From: Bactericera cockerelli
Taxonomy: Eukaryota; Arthropoda; Insecta; Hemiptera; Triozidae
Reading direction: 5' to 3'
Length of the DNA: 64,000 nucleotides
NCBI GenBank assembly: GCA_024516035.1
Contig: CM044959.1
Location: forward strand, 35,528,738-35,592,737
A model generated the notes under the pieces. The model did not search any database and had not been told where the DNA came from. It saw only the letters and a program-made list of their open reading frames with translations. The position numbers and the translations under genes are program-made. Below are positions 24,128-34,978 of this stretch, piece after piece (position 1 is the first letter of the stretch; each line of letters starts with the position of its first letter).

Positions 24128-24161
24128 ACACACGATACCATAATATTATGGTATCGTGTGT
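24128..24161. repeat. Perfect 34-bp palindrome
   Basis: ACACACGATACCATAAT followed directly by its exact complement, with no spacer. Flanking sequence is not repeated. Origin unknown. Confidence 0.85.
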
Positions 24162-24169
24162 CAAAAGAA

Positions 24170-25780
24170 AAGTGCTGTAGATATAGAATTGTTGTTTTTC
24201 TTTATTTACTAGATAGTAGTATCAACTATCTATTTACTTAATTGGGTTTTCTTTTCGAGCACTAGGGAAATTTTGAAGAAGCAATCGGCATTGTGCGGTT
24301 CTCTCTTCAGCTGATAGAGAAAAGTACTTGTACTTGTTGTGGCCATGAGGAAATATCAGGTCAAATAATTATCCTTATAATATCCAACTCTTTGTAAATA
24401 TTTTCCCTTATTATTTTTCTCTTTGAAATGATTTCTTCTTTTTTCCCGCCTTTACTTTAACTTTTCTTATCCTGTACAACAAAAAAAAGTACAAGTTATT
24501 TAAATTTCCGTTGATGGTTCTATCATACAGGTGGAAGGATTGCTGGGTTATTTACACTATTTACACCTGTGAACTCCCAGTAGCAACTTTTTGGCCTCCT
24601 TCCGTGTCCTGTGTGTGCTGTATTGTGTCTTTCAACTACATTCAAATCAAAGGAACGGAGTTTTATACTTAATTTGCTAGACAACCTATAATATTATATC
24701 CAGCCTTAAATTAACCTTAGCCAGTCTGAGGGGTACTGGAGTACCCAATATCAGTTTGGATAGCAGAAAAAAACGACATTTACCCTTCTAATCACAGGGA
24801 TTACCTTCTTATGAAAGTCGTGACAAAGCTTCGGGGCACACATTACCTCAAGTCCCGTAAAAAGGATATAAACCCTCCCACCAGATTTTCAGGTTATCTT
24901 CTTCCCGAGGAAGATAATACCTGGCTTGCATAATGAGATTATTGAATGTGGAGAGTGGGATGGGTGAGCTGGGGAGAGTGGAAGAGAGGGATGGGAGTAT
25001 GAGTTAGCAGGGGTTAGTTACTGTTGAGCTTTTCATAAAGGTAGTGGAGTGTATGTTCAGAAGCTGTACAGGGTGATGCTGATGTATAGTAAATGCATTA
25101 TCAGTTTTTTGAGGTTCATTAGAATTCTTAGTCAATCCTGCTTATCAGTTTTTATTTTGTGTTTGTTCTTTAATTTTTTATTAATAGTTAAGGTACCATA
25201 CACTTATTGCTTATATGGTTGTCACTGGTCACATTGTAAACAATCAGCTTAAAAAGAATGACCCTATAGAGCATCTTTGAACACTTGAGAAAGATTTGAA
25301 AATAGTCAAGAGCAACGAATTCTCTATTCCGTTTTTTGTTTGTTTCTTTCTTGACCCATTTTTTAAAGACATTTTATAATATGCACAATTGCACAAGCAT
25401 AAAAAAATCAATTTTGAATGAATATACCTAATATTTTTTCGTAGTTAGTCGTAATACCTTCGTCAAGTAACCCTGTATTGTGTGTATGTATGAACATAAG
25501 TATTATATGTATATTTGTATATACTTTATGTACTCTGAGACATTATCTTGAGACTAATTTTTCCATGGGGAACCGAGAATGTGAGGTGGGGAAATTTTAT
25601 GTAGGAATGTATTTTTTTAGGTAGAAGATACCATATTGCTTTTTGATTGAATGAGAATTGGTTTAATATTGTTGTATTATTTCTTCCAGATCTTTCATCT
25701 TTTCTACTCACAAATTCATTCAAAATTCATTACAAGAGCTGAAATACAAGATTAGTGAATTGAAAGAGAATGACGTAATC
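24170..25780. other. Gene-free spacer
   Basis: No supportable feature. A purine-rich patch lies near 24950-25000. Confidence 0.4.
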
Positions 25781-25784
25781 ATTA

Positions 25785-26884
25785 GCACTGCACTTGATCA
25801 AGTTTTGTTTTATAATTATTGAAAAAAGCTTGATTGAATTTTATTCAATAAGAACATAATTATTTTGATATCTTCGGTATACCAACTTTTCTGAGGTAGG
25901 TAATGAAAAAGTTTTACATGTACAACATTTAGAGCCCAATTTAGTACCATCACGGATACAATATGATCAATCACCGATTGACTGGATTCCACCTGTATAA
26001 GTACATATAACTCCCCTGCAGACTACGTCTTACTACTTTCGACTATGAAGTGATGCATGTTTAAAGATTAAAGAAGTAGCGACAAACTTCTAAAAGAAGC
26101 CACAAATTTTATTTTTGTTTTTTTTTTTTTTTCCTTTCGTCGTTTTTTTCTTCCAGAAAATTTAGCGATGCGAGAACATCATTAAAAAACGACGGAGTTG
26201 GAGTTAGTTCCTCAAAGAATTTTGCTGCATTGAAAAACTTTCAAGCTGAGCAAAGTTTGCCTCTGTATACACGCAGTCATTCAGCTACCCGTCAACCAAT
26301 AACTTTCAAGTTGTCTCCTTCTCTCTAATTTCTTCTCGTCTGTCTTTCCCTCTCTCTCACTCTCTCTCAGTTGTGTCCTCTAATTTCTTCCCTTCCCTCT
26401 CTATTTTGCCATCTAATTCCTACTGATCTCTTTTTGTTGTGTTCTCTAATTTCCTTTGTTCAATTTCTTCTTTGTGTATTACAAACCTCGATTAACAACT
26501 CTGTCATATCGCAACTAAAACCTAACCCAACAAATTTGTGTCGGGGATACAAACCGGTCGCTCACCAGACACACCAACTCATGTCTTCTCTAACTCAACG
26601 TAGCTTAATTTCAGTAATTTTGCAAGGAACTGATGCATTCAATGTACCATCTTAAATTCTTCTATGTGATAGCGCATCAAAATATTCATGTTTTTCTGAA
26701 GGTAGGGTTCATGATAGCTACATGCCTAATGAATACCTTTGCTTAGATCCCTATAAGCAACTTATTTTCTCTATGAATGGGATAATTAAAACATATTTCA
26801 TCAAGTTTTATTTACAATACGAATACTTAAATAAAATATTTACAAAATTAAATTAATAAAACAAAACTTGATCAAGGGTAGTGC
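25785..26884. mobile_element. 1.1-kb terminal-inverted-repeat element
   Basis: The left end reads GCACTGCACTTGATCAAG followed by TTTTGTTTTAT, and the right end is its near-perfect complement ending GGGTAGTGC. TA lies on both sides (25783-25784, 26885-26886), suggesting a Tc1/mariner-like target site. The interior has no transposase frame. It includes a CT-rich stretch at about 26310-26470 and an ORF from 26371 that I do not credit. A short relative lies at 4053-4138. Confidence 0.6.
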
Positions 26885-27286
26885 TAAGGACGACATTTTC
26901 TTCCATTTTAGTTGTTTATATTGTGTTTAGTTGTTCAAAATTATGATTATGTTTAGTTGTTCAATATAGATTAGTCGTGTAATTTATGGCAAACTAGAAC
27001 TATTTAATTATTGTACTCGGAAAAGAAATTTTCTGCTAACCTCAGGACGTGCTCGAGCTCAATAAAACATTTCCGAAGAAAATGTGAAAATTGCTTGTTG
27101 AAGAAAAGCGTACATTCCTTGAAGTAATCGCTTGGTCTCGATTGGAGAGAATTTGATTAAAGAGCTTGAGAAAATTGAGATCTTGGAAGTAGAATTTGAA
27201 TGGCAGCGGATCGAGAGAAAAAATGAATAAATTTGTTTGACTTGAGGACAATGTGCGAACATAAGATGCAACATGTGATTCGCAGA

Positions 27287-27690
27287 GAGATTAGTGGATG
27301 TGCCTGGATCACATAATTACACCAATTCTATCAAAATTGATTGTTCGCCAATGTTGCAGGTTCGCAGCCAGAGTAGTGGATGTGCCTGGATCACATAATT
27401 ACACCAATTCTATCAAAATTGATTGTTCGCCAATGTTGCAGGGTGTAGTTCGCAGTCAGATTAGTGGATGTGCCTGGATCACATAATTAATTAATTACAC
27501 CAGTTTTATAAAAATTGATTGTTCGCCATTGTTGTAGGGTGTAGTTCGCAGCCAGAGTAGTGGATGTGCTTGGATCAGATAATTACACCAGTTCTATCAA
27601 AATTGATTGTTCGCCAATGTTGCAGGGTGTAGTTCGCAGCCAGAGTAGTGGATGTGCCCGGATCACGGTTCGCAGTCAGATTGTCTTGAT
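27287..27690 (+). repeat. Minisatellite, about 80-97-bp unit
   Basis: Four full units plus a partial. Each contains TAGTGGATGTGCCTGGATCA, then ATTACACCAATTCTATCAAA and ATTGATTGTTCGCCAATG. Some units differ by a GGTGTA insertion, and one has an expanded AATTAATT. The ORF at 27298 only translates the repeat. Confidence 0.9.
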
Positions 27691-27717
27691 CACCTAAATG
27701 GATCCATTATGAAGTAT

Positions 27718-27800
27718 GGCAAGTAGTAGTCTAGTGCTTATTACACTCGGCTTGTACCTAGGTGACTCGGTTCGAATCTCGGAGAGGTCAGAATTTTTGG
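27718..27800 (+). mobile_element. tRNA-like SINE head (type T1)
   Basis: TAGTCTAGTGC resembles a pol III A box, and GGTTCGAATCTC, about 40 bp downstream, is a near-consensus B box. The cloverleaf is not intact, so it is a SINE head and not a functional tRNA. Confidence 0.45.
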
Positions 27801-28105
27801 CCGTATACTTCAAATGTTTCAGGAACCAAACTTATAGGTACAGTTCGCAGAACTACTAGTATGATTTATGATAACATTAAAAACACAGATATATTATTTC
27901 ATTAAGGACGTTCACCTGCGATGACGCGATGTTCATATTTTCTAGTTGAATTAATACGACAACTTAGTCCCTGAAATATTTCCCTGAATTCTTCCAACAA
28001 ATTGAAATACTAAGTGCATCGGGTGATGCATTATTAATCGGTACAGGACTTTGGCAGTGAGTGACAGACAGCTTCCTCATCCGAAAGAATTTGGATGGAT
28101 AAATT
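27801..28105. other. Spacer
   Basis: Nothing recognised. Confidence 0.4.
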
Positions 28106-28120
28106 TTGAACAGTTAGAAT

Positions 28121-29737
28121 TTTTTTTTTTTTTTTTAATAATAATTTTTATTTACAATCTACAATTAATATAAGTATAAAATACAATTGTAATAAGTAAA
28201 TTGGCTGAATTTGGGTAAAATGACATGAGAGAGGAATCATTCAGTAATGATACTCCCATTTTATATCAGACAAGCTGTTGACAACGACCAATAGGTGGTG
28301 TACGTAACACAGTAGTGTTACCCTCACAACCCGGGTCAGGTTGGCTCATCTGGAGTTGGGGTGTGTAATGGTTTAAAATATATATACAGTAACAATCTAT
28401 GAAATAAATAGATCGGTGGGGTAAGTCCTCTTAAGTCTCTTGATAGTTGTGATGGGGTTTTCCAGTTCACGGATTAGTTCATTGGGGTGGTTAGGTATGC
28501 GTTTGTGGTAATTTTTTGGTCTGGTTTGGATTTCTTCTCTAATGAATGGTATTTTTAAATCTTCATGTAGTGTTCTATTAGAAACATAGTATGGTGCACC
28601 AACGATCTTTCTAAGAGTTTTAGATTGGAATCTCTGGATAATATTTATGTTTGATGGCTTGGCGCACCCCCATAGTTCTATCCCATACGTCCAAATTGGT
28701 TTGAGTGTCATTTTGTAGAGCAGTAGTTTGTTTTCTATGGATAGCTTGGAGTTTGGACCTATGAGCCAGAACATTTTTTTATGTTTTAAATCCATTTGAG
28801 TTCTTTTCATCTGGATATGGTGTTTCCACGTGAGCTTCGAATCAAGGTGAATACCAAGATATCTTACTTTGCTGTCTTGTGGAATCAGGGTATTATTGAG
28901 AGCTACAGGTGGGCAGACTGACTTCTTCAGAGTGAACGTGACGTGCACAGACTTGGTTTCATTCACTTTGATTCTCCATTTTTTCAGCCAGATTTGGAGA
29001 CTATCCAGGTGCGTTTGGAGAGCATCTGAGGCTGCAGTGCTGTCTCTATGTTTGGCGAGGATGGCGGTGTCGTCTGCAAATGTTGCTATTGTTGTGTTGT
29101 TACTTAGTGGAAGATCATGAGTATACAGGGTGTACAGGAGAGGGCCTAGCACGCTCCCTTGCGGTACAGATGCAAATATCTGGCCATATTTTGACAGTGA
29201 ATCTTTAAATTTGACACGGAAAAATCGGTTCTCTAGGTATGACTTTAGTAGTAGATAAAGTTGTTGGGGTAGGAGGTTTTTCAGCTTATATAGTAGCCCT
29301 GTATGCCACACTTTGTCAAAAGCGGATTGTTGGTCCAAAAAGGCTGCCGAACAGAAGATCTTTTCTTCGAGTGATTGACCAATAATATTTACCACTCGGT
29401 GTACTTGTTGAATTGTTGAGTGGAGGTTTCGAAAACCAAACTGGTGGTTTGGCAATGCTTTTTGAATGGATTCCTCACTCAGTATTCTTTTCAGGATAAG
29501 TTTTTCAAACACCTTTGAGATTGTTGGTAGCAGGCTAATCCCACGGTATGACTTGACGTTATCCACAGGTTTGCCAGGTTTTTGGAGCATTATTATTTCA
29601 GCATACTTCCATGTGAGGGGCCAATACGAAAGTCTGAGCATGGCATTGAAGATGTGACATAAGAGTAAGATGGCCTTTTCAGGCAATTCCCGCAGAATTT
29701 TTCCGGTTATTTGGTCAAATCCAGGAGCTTTTCTCAT
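28121..29737 (-). mobile_element. 5'-truncated non-LTR retrotransposon with exact TSD
   Basis: The direct repeat TTGAACAGTTAGAAT flanks the element at 28106-28120 and 29738-29752. A T16 run at 28121-28136 is its poly-A tail on the minus strand. A 3' UTR of about 260 bp separates the tail from the ORF stop. The right edge cuts straight into the reverse transcriptase, so truncation occurred during target-primed reverse transcription. The exact duplication and intact frame suggest a fairly recent insertion. Confidence 0.9.
28397..29737 (-). CDS. Jockey-like reverse transcriptase, N-terminally truncated
   Basis: About 446 uninterrupted codons encode the RT domain of a Jockey-type ORF2: KAPGFDQITGKIL at the start, SYRGISLLPTISKVFEKLI, QSAFDKVWH, SVPQGSVLGPLLY and the catalytic FADDTAIL, followed by the thumb region (KVRYLGIHLDSKLTWKHHI). 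The upstream endonuclease, ORF1 and first RT motifs are absent. The apparent ATG at 29782 is in host flank, not element sequence. The product would be non-functional for autonomous retrotransposition. Confidence 0.9.
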   Translation of the reverse strand: MRKAPGFDQITGKILRELPEKAILLLCHIFNAMLRLSYWPLTWKYAEIIMLQKPGKPVDNVKSYRGISLLPTISKVFEKLILKRILSEESIQKALPNHQFGFRNLHSTIQQVHRVVNIIGQSLEEKIFCSAAFLDQQSAFDKVWHTGLLYKLKNLLPQQLYLLLKSYLENRFFRVKFKDSLSKYGQIFASVPQGSVLGPLLYTLYTHDLPLSNNTTIATFADDTAILAKHRDSTAASDALQTHLDSLQIWLKKWRIKVNETKSVHVTFTLKKSVCPPVALNNTLIPQDSKVRYLGIHLDSKLTWKHHIQMKRTQMDLKHKKMFWLIGPNSKLSIENKLLLYKMTLKPIWTYGIELWGCAKPSNINIIQRFQSKTLRKIVGAPYYVSNRTLHEDLKIPFIREEIQTRPKNYHKRIPNHPNELIRELENPITTIKRLKRTYPTDLFIS

Positions 29738-29759
29738 TTGAACAGTTAGAATAATATTC

Positions 29760-30290
29760 GCGACGGTGAGGGGACAGTGCATAATTATCTAAGAAATACC
29801 ACCATAGTTTCAGGAAATAGAAAGAAGAATGAGAATTTTTTTAGCGGGTGAGCCGAAATAATAAAATTATTGATGCTCCTCAAGAGGGACGATACACAAT
29901 ACCCTGCCGGCCAGTCCCGCATATCCTGCAACACTATAGCTTTGCTTAAGTAAATATAAAAAGATTTTCCTTCTCCTCCTCACAAAAAAAAACAAGAGAG
30001 CTTTGGTACACTTTACTCAGCTTGTTCTTAAAACATTAAGTCTCCTTAAACATCAGTGTCACCTTGACTCGAAATAAACCTAAGTATTGCCGTGGAAGCC
30101 ATTGTGACTTATTTTTACAGCTCGAGTAGTATTAACTAGTCCTTTTTTTATATCCACCATATTTTTGTTGCTTTTATGATGTGGTCAACTTCTCAAATAG
30201 GTATATTATGAGAAAAACTTCATGAATTCAGTCTAATCCGAACCTAAGTACCATACCAGGCTTGTCCCTTAAACTCCACAATTCTCCACA
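29760..30290. other. Gene-free spacer
   Basis: Nothing recognised. Confidence 0.4.
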
Positions 30291-30292
30291 TT

Positions 30293-30450
30293 CATCATCA
30301 TAGGGTGGCGTCATCATGAACGATAGTAGCTAGACAGTGGAGGAATGACCCAGAACTTCTACCACTGTCTTTACAAGGAGGCTAATAATTGACAAGGGCC
30401 CCCAGAACCAAGCCAATGCTGGTCTACTCCCTGTTTATAGTTCCCCAGCC
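30293..30450 (-). repeat. Interspersed repeat R2, copy 2 (inverted)
   Basis: Reverse-complement copy of 1087-1245, sharing CATCATAGGGTGGCGTCATC, GGAGGCTAATAATTGACAAG and CAAGCCAATGCTGGTCTAC. Confidence 0.7.
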
Positions 30451-30837
30451 AGACTCACATTACCTGCCTCTCCACATTACCTGCCTCTTAATTACAAGAA
30501 GAAGAAAAAGTTGTGTCGTGACAAATCCCCCGCAGGTAAATTTGAAGCAAACCCTGCAAAGTTCCACGCCTTTGTACATGTGAGACAGCATGTGCGAGCG
30601 TGCAAAGAAGAAAACTTTTCAAATTTTTCGCAGCAAATTTATTACACATGCAAAACTTTTTTTCTGTGTTGTCCCAGGAAAATTAAGTTTTGAACTACTA
30701 CATCGCGCACAGGGGGTTTTTATGATTGTTTTATTCAAATCCAGCGAGAATTTTACTTGTTTCGGTGCAGAAATAATTGTGTAGAACAACGGAGCATACA
30801 AAGAAGGCACTTTATAAATTAACGGATTTAATAATTT

Positions 30838-31290
30838 ATGCTTCTTAATTTGATAATGTGCTTACTTCTCTAATATAGAAGTATACACAATAGATATAGG
30901 ATATGTATAATTATGTACATTGATGATAAAATACTTCAGTTTTAAGGTAGGTATCTAGATTCCCGAAGAATTCTTCGGAATACTATAGATACCTACCTCC
31001 AGAAGTATCCGCATATAGCTTCTTATGCTTCTTAATTTGATAATGTGCTTGCTTCTCTATAAAATTACACACAATAGATATTTTTTTTAGTAATAATTCA
31101 TGTTTCATATTTTAAATATAAAAAACTTCTCCCAGGGGCCGTCCTTCCGGAAGGGAACCGAGGACGCAAGAAGCACATAATATATGAATGTATGTATTGT
31201 ACGAACATTTAAGATAGAATATTTCATTTTTAAGGTATCTATATTTGAAGAATTCTTCGGAAAACTATAGATACCTCAAGAAGTCTACGT
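30838..31290. repeat. Tandemly duplicated hairpin-bearing segment
   Basis: Two copies of a unit beginning TATGCTTCTTAATTTGATAA (about 30838 and 31023) each end in a foldback: GGTATCTAG...GAAGAATTCTTC...CTATAGATACC (30952-31001) and a shorter version (31232-31276). Unit length is about 190-260 bp with indels. The origin may be a duplicated foldback element. Confidence 0.65.
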
Positions 31291-31393
31291 GGTATCTGTA
31301 AAAAGCTTCCTTTGTGCATCTGAAGATAATTTACATGACGTGCAATGTGACATTGATCTTGAGGAAGACACAGAACACTGATAATTGACTTAC

Positions 31394-31494
31394 GTGCAGT
31401 GTGACGTTATTGTAGGTGACGACCAGGTGAGACGGGATGACGCCTAGCCGACAGCCATGCAGGATGGGCTCGTACTTGCCCTCACTGTCCTCGC
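31394..31494 (-). CDS. Sushi/CCP-like protein, internal exon (downstream)
   Basis: On the minus strand, acceptor CTATTTCAG|GCGAGG opens 33 codons after completing a split Gly, and the exon ends CTGCAC|GTAAGT. It encodes GEDSEGKYEPILHGC followed by RLGVIPSHLVVTYNNVTLH. Its phase joins exactly to the exon at 34979-35188. The conserved look and a single cysteine fit an extracellular module boundary. The rest of the 3' gene should lie left of this point but was not found. Confidence 0.6.
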
Positions 31495-31884
31495 CTGAAA
31501 TAGATACAAAGTATACTGTTGAACAAAATACCAACTCTTTTTCATTCGTCATAAGAACCAAAATTAGGACAAAAGAGTCCCATTCTCATAGCAGTTGTTT
31601 TGATGCTATTATTATGAATAAAAAGTCGCAAATCAGTGAAGAAAAATTAATACATTAGTTGGGATTCGAACCAACGGATGATCTCTAAGCTCCAATATTA
31701 CTGCATCATGGTTTATCCTACGGAGCGATGTGTTTACGGCTTCAGACAATCTTAAACTTCCTTCAGGAGTAACCTCAGCTAGACACAATTACCTTCAAAA
31801 TCACAACTTGTTAGGTAGGTAGGTACATCATAGAATTAGATGATGGACAACGGTTCGACCTGCCATGTTCAACACATACAATTC

Positions 31885-31980
31885 CTTGCAGACAAATAAT
31901 ATCTCCCTGTCCCTCTTCTCTCCCTCTCTATCTCCCTTATCTCTCTATATCTCCCCCTCTCTCTCTCACACACACACATT
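31885..31980. repeat. (CT)n/(AC)n microsatellite
   Basis: CTCTCT repeats grading into CACACACACACA. Confidence 0.8.
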
Positions 31981-32164
31981 TTTCTTCTATAATTATATCG
32001 GTAAAAAGCACTTCAGCCAAAAAGCGAACCTCTAACCTTCATTTCAAGACGATAGTATCATTAAGTTACTACTACTGCCCACACAACTTGGTCTGCAACT
32101 AAGTACCTACTTATTGTTAATAATTGATCATTAAATCACCCCCCTACCCCTCTCATAGTAGTTT

Positions 32165-32635
32165 TAGATTCTTCTAGAGCTGTTGTTTTCTCCCTTCCTT
32201 ATTCTTTTATGAACATCCAGAACAACATAAAATATTTTTTTTCCATCCCCGCCTCTTCCTTATCTTTTCTTCCATCAATTTCGTTTTCCTCTCTTCCTTC
32301 CTCCTCCTGCCCCCTCGTTTACTGTTTCTCCTGTTATTCTCCTCCTCTTCTCATTCTTCTAGCTTGATTGCTTTGATCTCTCTTCTTCCTGATATATTCT
32401 CCTTCTCCTCTCCTGTATACAATTATTCTACCTTCTCCTTGCGTTCTTTTTTTCCATCTCCTCTACTTTCCTCCGCCTCTCCCTTATACTACTTTAAGTC
32501 CTCTTTCTCCTTTCGTTCTTTTCCTTCTTATCTACCTCCCTCTCTTCTTTCCTTCTCTAAGTACCTCCTCCTCCTCCTACTTTTTCTCCTTCCCCCTTAT
32601 CTCACCTTCCATAAACTAATCTTCTAATACCTCTT
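32165..32635. repeat. Long pyrimidine-rich tract
   Basis: About 470 bp of CTTCTCC-type repeats. The ORF here is a repeat product. Confidence 0.85.
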
Positions 32636-32719
32636 GCGGATAGGTCTAAAAACAGGTGCCGCTCCCCGAATCGCGCTAGATACAAATTTAGCTACATTAT
32701 CGCAATTAATTGCTACAGA

Positions 32720-32900
32720 GTAGTCACCGTGGCCGAGTGAGTTAGCGCCCTAGATATTGCACGCATGGTGACCTGCGTTCGATCCCTAGTGGAGCAGGAT
32801 TTTTCTACTCTTTACTGAGTGTTCGGGTCCACTCATACCTCATGAGGAAAAATGAGTAGCTGCTTTAATGTTAGCAGCGACCAGTGGCGGAATCATAGGC
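32720..32900 (+). mobile_element. tRNA-derived SINE (type T2)
   Basis: GTGGCCGAGTGAGTTAGCGC is an A-box-like tRNA start and GCGTTCGATCCCTAGTGGAG a B-box region. The sequence then runs into a non-tRNA body. The 3' end is uncertain. Confidence 0.6.
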
Positions 32901-32984
32901 AAAAATAAGATATTGGGATATTAAGGATACGGAACAGTCCTATAATTCTAAGCTACCCACTAAAATTGTGATATAATAACACAA

Positions 32985-33480
32985 TGAAACACATTCTTAT
33001 TATTACTAATATCTCTTTTTTCTCCTCCATACTCGTTTGTCTCCTAATCTTCCTTCTCTATCTCTTCTTTCTTGATTGCTTTTACCTCCCCGTCTTTCCT
33101 TCTTCTCATTCTATTTTTCTCCTTCTCCTTATTTTTTCTGATTCCCCTCTCCTCCCCGCTTTCTATTACTACTCCTCTCCTTCTCCTCTCCCTTCCTCCT
33201 CTTTATCCTCCTCTCTTTTTGCTTTTTGTACATTTCCTGTCCTCTAGTTATTTTTCTATCATTTTTCCCTTCCTCATCTTCGCTCCCTCTACCTCTTCCT
33301 CCTTCTCCTCTTCATCCACCTGTTCTTACATCCCCTCATTCTCATAACTCTTCCTCCCTAAACACCTTTCCTCTCATTATGAACCATCTTCTTCTTCTTT
33401 CTTTTGTATTGCCCCGCTATTTTTCTCAACACATTGTAATGTCATCGTCTTTTCTCTTTAAACTTGTTTTTGTTTTGCTT
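32985..33480. repeat. Long pyrimidine-rich tract
   Basis: About 500 bp, directly followed by an inverted SINE 3' end at 33540. The ORFs are repeat-derived. Confidence 0.85.
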
Positions 33481-33539
33481 AGCCGAATAGGTGTCCAACC
33501 GGGTTAGTTATAGTTTCAGAATGTTGTGTTTCCATGGGC

Positions 33540-33645
33540 ACTTTAGCTTCTTCTTATTTCACTTTGCATTTTTCTAACCCAGTTGGTGTCAGCGTTGGTG
33601 AACCTCTTCCTGATGATTGAAGTTGGTTGGTTCCCCTGATTGATA
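33540..33645 (-). mobile_element. SINE 3'-tail fragment (S1 family)
   Basis: Reverse-complement match to the end of the SINE at 60744: CCCAGTTGGTGTCAGCGTTG, GTGAACCTC and GATTGAAGTTGGTTGGTT blocks. The long C/T tract immediately to the left corresponds to the purine-rich tail on its strand. Confidence 0.55.
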
Positions 33646-33759
33646 TCCCCTGGTGAGTCTTGGCCTATTTAACATTTTAAAATACTCAGGAAAGAGGGGA
33701 TTCTTAAATTTAAGATATTATACACACTTCGTCATGGTTTCATCAAACATTATTTTTTC

Positions 33760-34160
33760 TCATCTTTGCTTTACACAACACATTCTTTCTCTTCGTTCTC
33801 ATTCTCATGTAGGTTTTCTATTTGTACAAAGAGTTTTTCTTGTTTTATTTTTTTCTCCACTCTTTCAGTAATTGTATTTACTTTTCATTTCCTAGCGTTG
33901 AACCCACGAAAACTCTGCCTCACCCTTTATTTCGCTTTCCCTTTTTCACTTTCTCTTTTTTTATGTACTTCTGTCTCTCTCTTTCAGTCTTTTTTTCTCT
34001 CATACTCTCAAACTCTCCTCACAAAATTTTACAATTTCTCACCCTCAATGTTCCTGCTTTTTTCTCTCTTCTCTTTCCCGTTCTTTCCTCTTTCCCGTTC
34101 TCTCGGTCTCTCTCTCTCTCTCTCTCTTCTTCTCTATCTTCCTCTTCCTTTTATTGTTTA
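33760..34160. repeat. Long pyrimidine-rich tract
   Basis: Includes a (TC)n core near 34105-34128. The overlapping 128- and 131-codon ORFs are artefacts. Confidence 0.85.
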
Positions 34161-34782
34161 ATGTGTATTTTGTCTCCACCTCCACACATAAGGACAAGTC
34201 AGTCGTGAGTCAAAAGGGGAGAACCATTTTCTTATTTCCTCTCTGTCTCTCTCTGGACTCTTCTCCACTGTAGCAATCGGTTTCTTTTCCAGTGGATAAT
34301 AGACTCCGCCTCTAGAGAAAGTTGCCCATATTTTTGAATACTTAACATTCGAACTATCATATCGTTTCTTGATAATCAACAATATCATAGTGATGGAAGG
34401 ACTATAGGAACGCCTAGACTCTATTTCTAGGCTGCTGCCATGTCCAATGATTCTGTTTTGTTTGTGAATAAATTGAAAAACAACAGGTTTTCAATAGATT
34501 CTTCTGGGATCTATATTTAGGATCAGTAGACTATTTCTCACATAGCACCCAATACGGATAAACCTGAGATACACCTCGTGAATTCAAAGCACTCCATAAT
34601 GACAAAGAAAACCATGTATAAAAGTACTTTCTATAGCAAATAATTTTAAATTGCTAGTTGATCTCATCTAGCTTTTTTGAGGGAAGGGTGTCTTTTTTCA
34701 AATTTGTAAAACAAAACTTACACTTTGATAATTGACTTACAAGGTCTCTTCGGAAAGAATAGCTAAGGTGCTCATTACTAGT

Positions 34783-34950
34783 CTGTTACCAGTAGCTCAG
34801 TGGTCAAGACGACTATCTGGTAATCCAAAGGTCGCGAGTTCCAAACTCAGTCAGGATATACTCCCGTTTAGGATTTTGACCATGTAATGATACGTCTTGA
34901 CCTTACTACTGGAATAATGGTAATCATTCGTCCTATTCGGGTAGTTTAAA
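34783..34950 (+). mobile_element. tRNA-like SINE (type T3)
   Basis: CCAGTAGCTCAGTGGTCAAG resembles a tRNA 5' half with an A box, and AGGTCGCGAGTTCCAAACTC is a degraded B box. It lies just downstream, on the gene's strand, of the sushi exon donor. Confidence 0.55.
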
Positions 34951-34978
34951 TAAGCCGATTGTATTTTATTGCACTCAC

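Larger units (their letters stand above)
31495..34970. other. Intron of the sushi-like gene with SINEs and pyrimidine tracts
   Basis: About 3.5 kb between the two minus-strand exons. It contains several SINE pieces and four long C/T-rich tracts, listed separately. No further exon recognised. Confidence 0.5.

Noticed and set aside
27287..27690. CRISPR-like array
   Set aside because: The units are repeated along their whole length without unique spacers, and the context is eukaryotic. It is a minisatellite.
28869..29657. Plus-strand ORFs of 83 and 63 codons
   Set aside because: Antisense to the reverse transcriptase frame of the LINE.
32720..32811. tRNA gene (also the heads at 27718, 34783, 41490, 48643, 60263, 60744 and 63380)
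   Set aside because: A- and B-box-like motifs are present, but no intact cloverleaf with a proper acceptor stem can be formed by eye. Repeated copies with bodies indicate SINEs.
33766..34208. Overlapping 131- and 128-codon plus-strand ORFs
   Set aside because: Both arise from the same pyrimidine-rich repeat, so neither is supported as coding.
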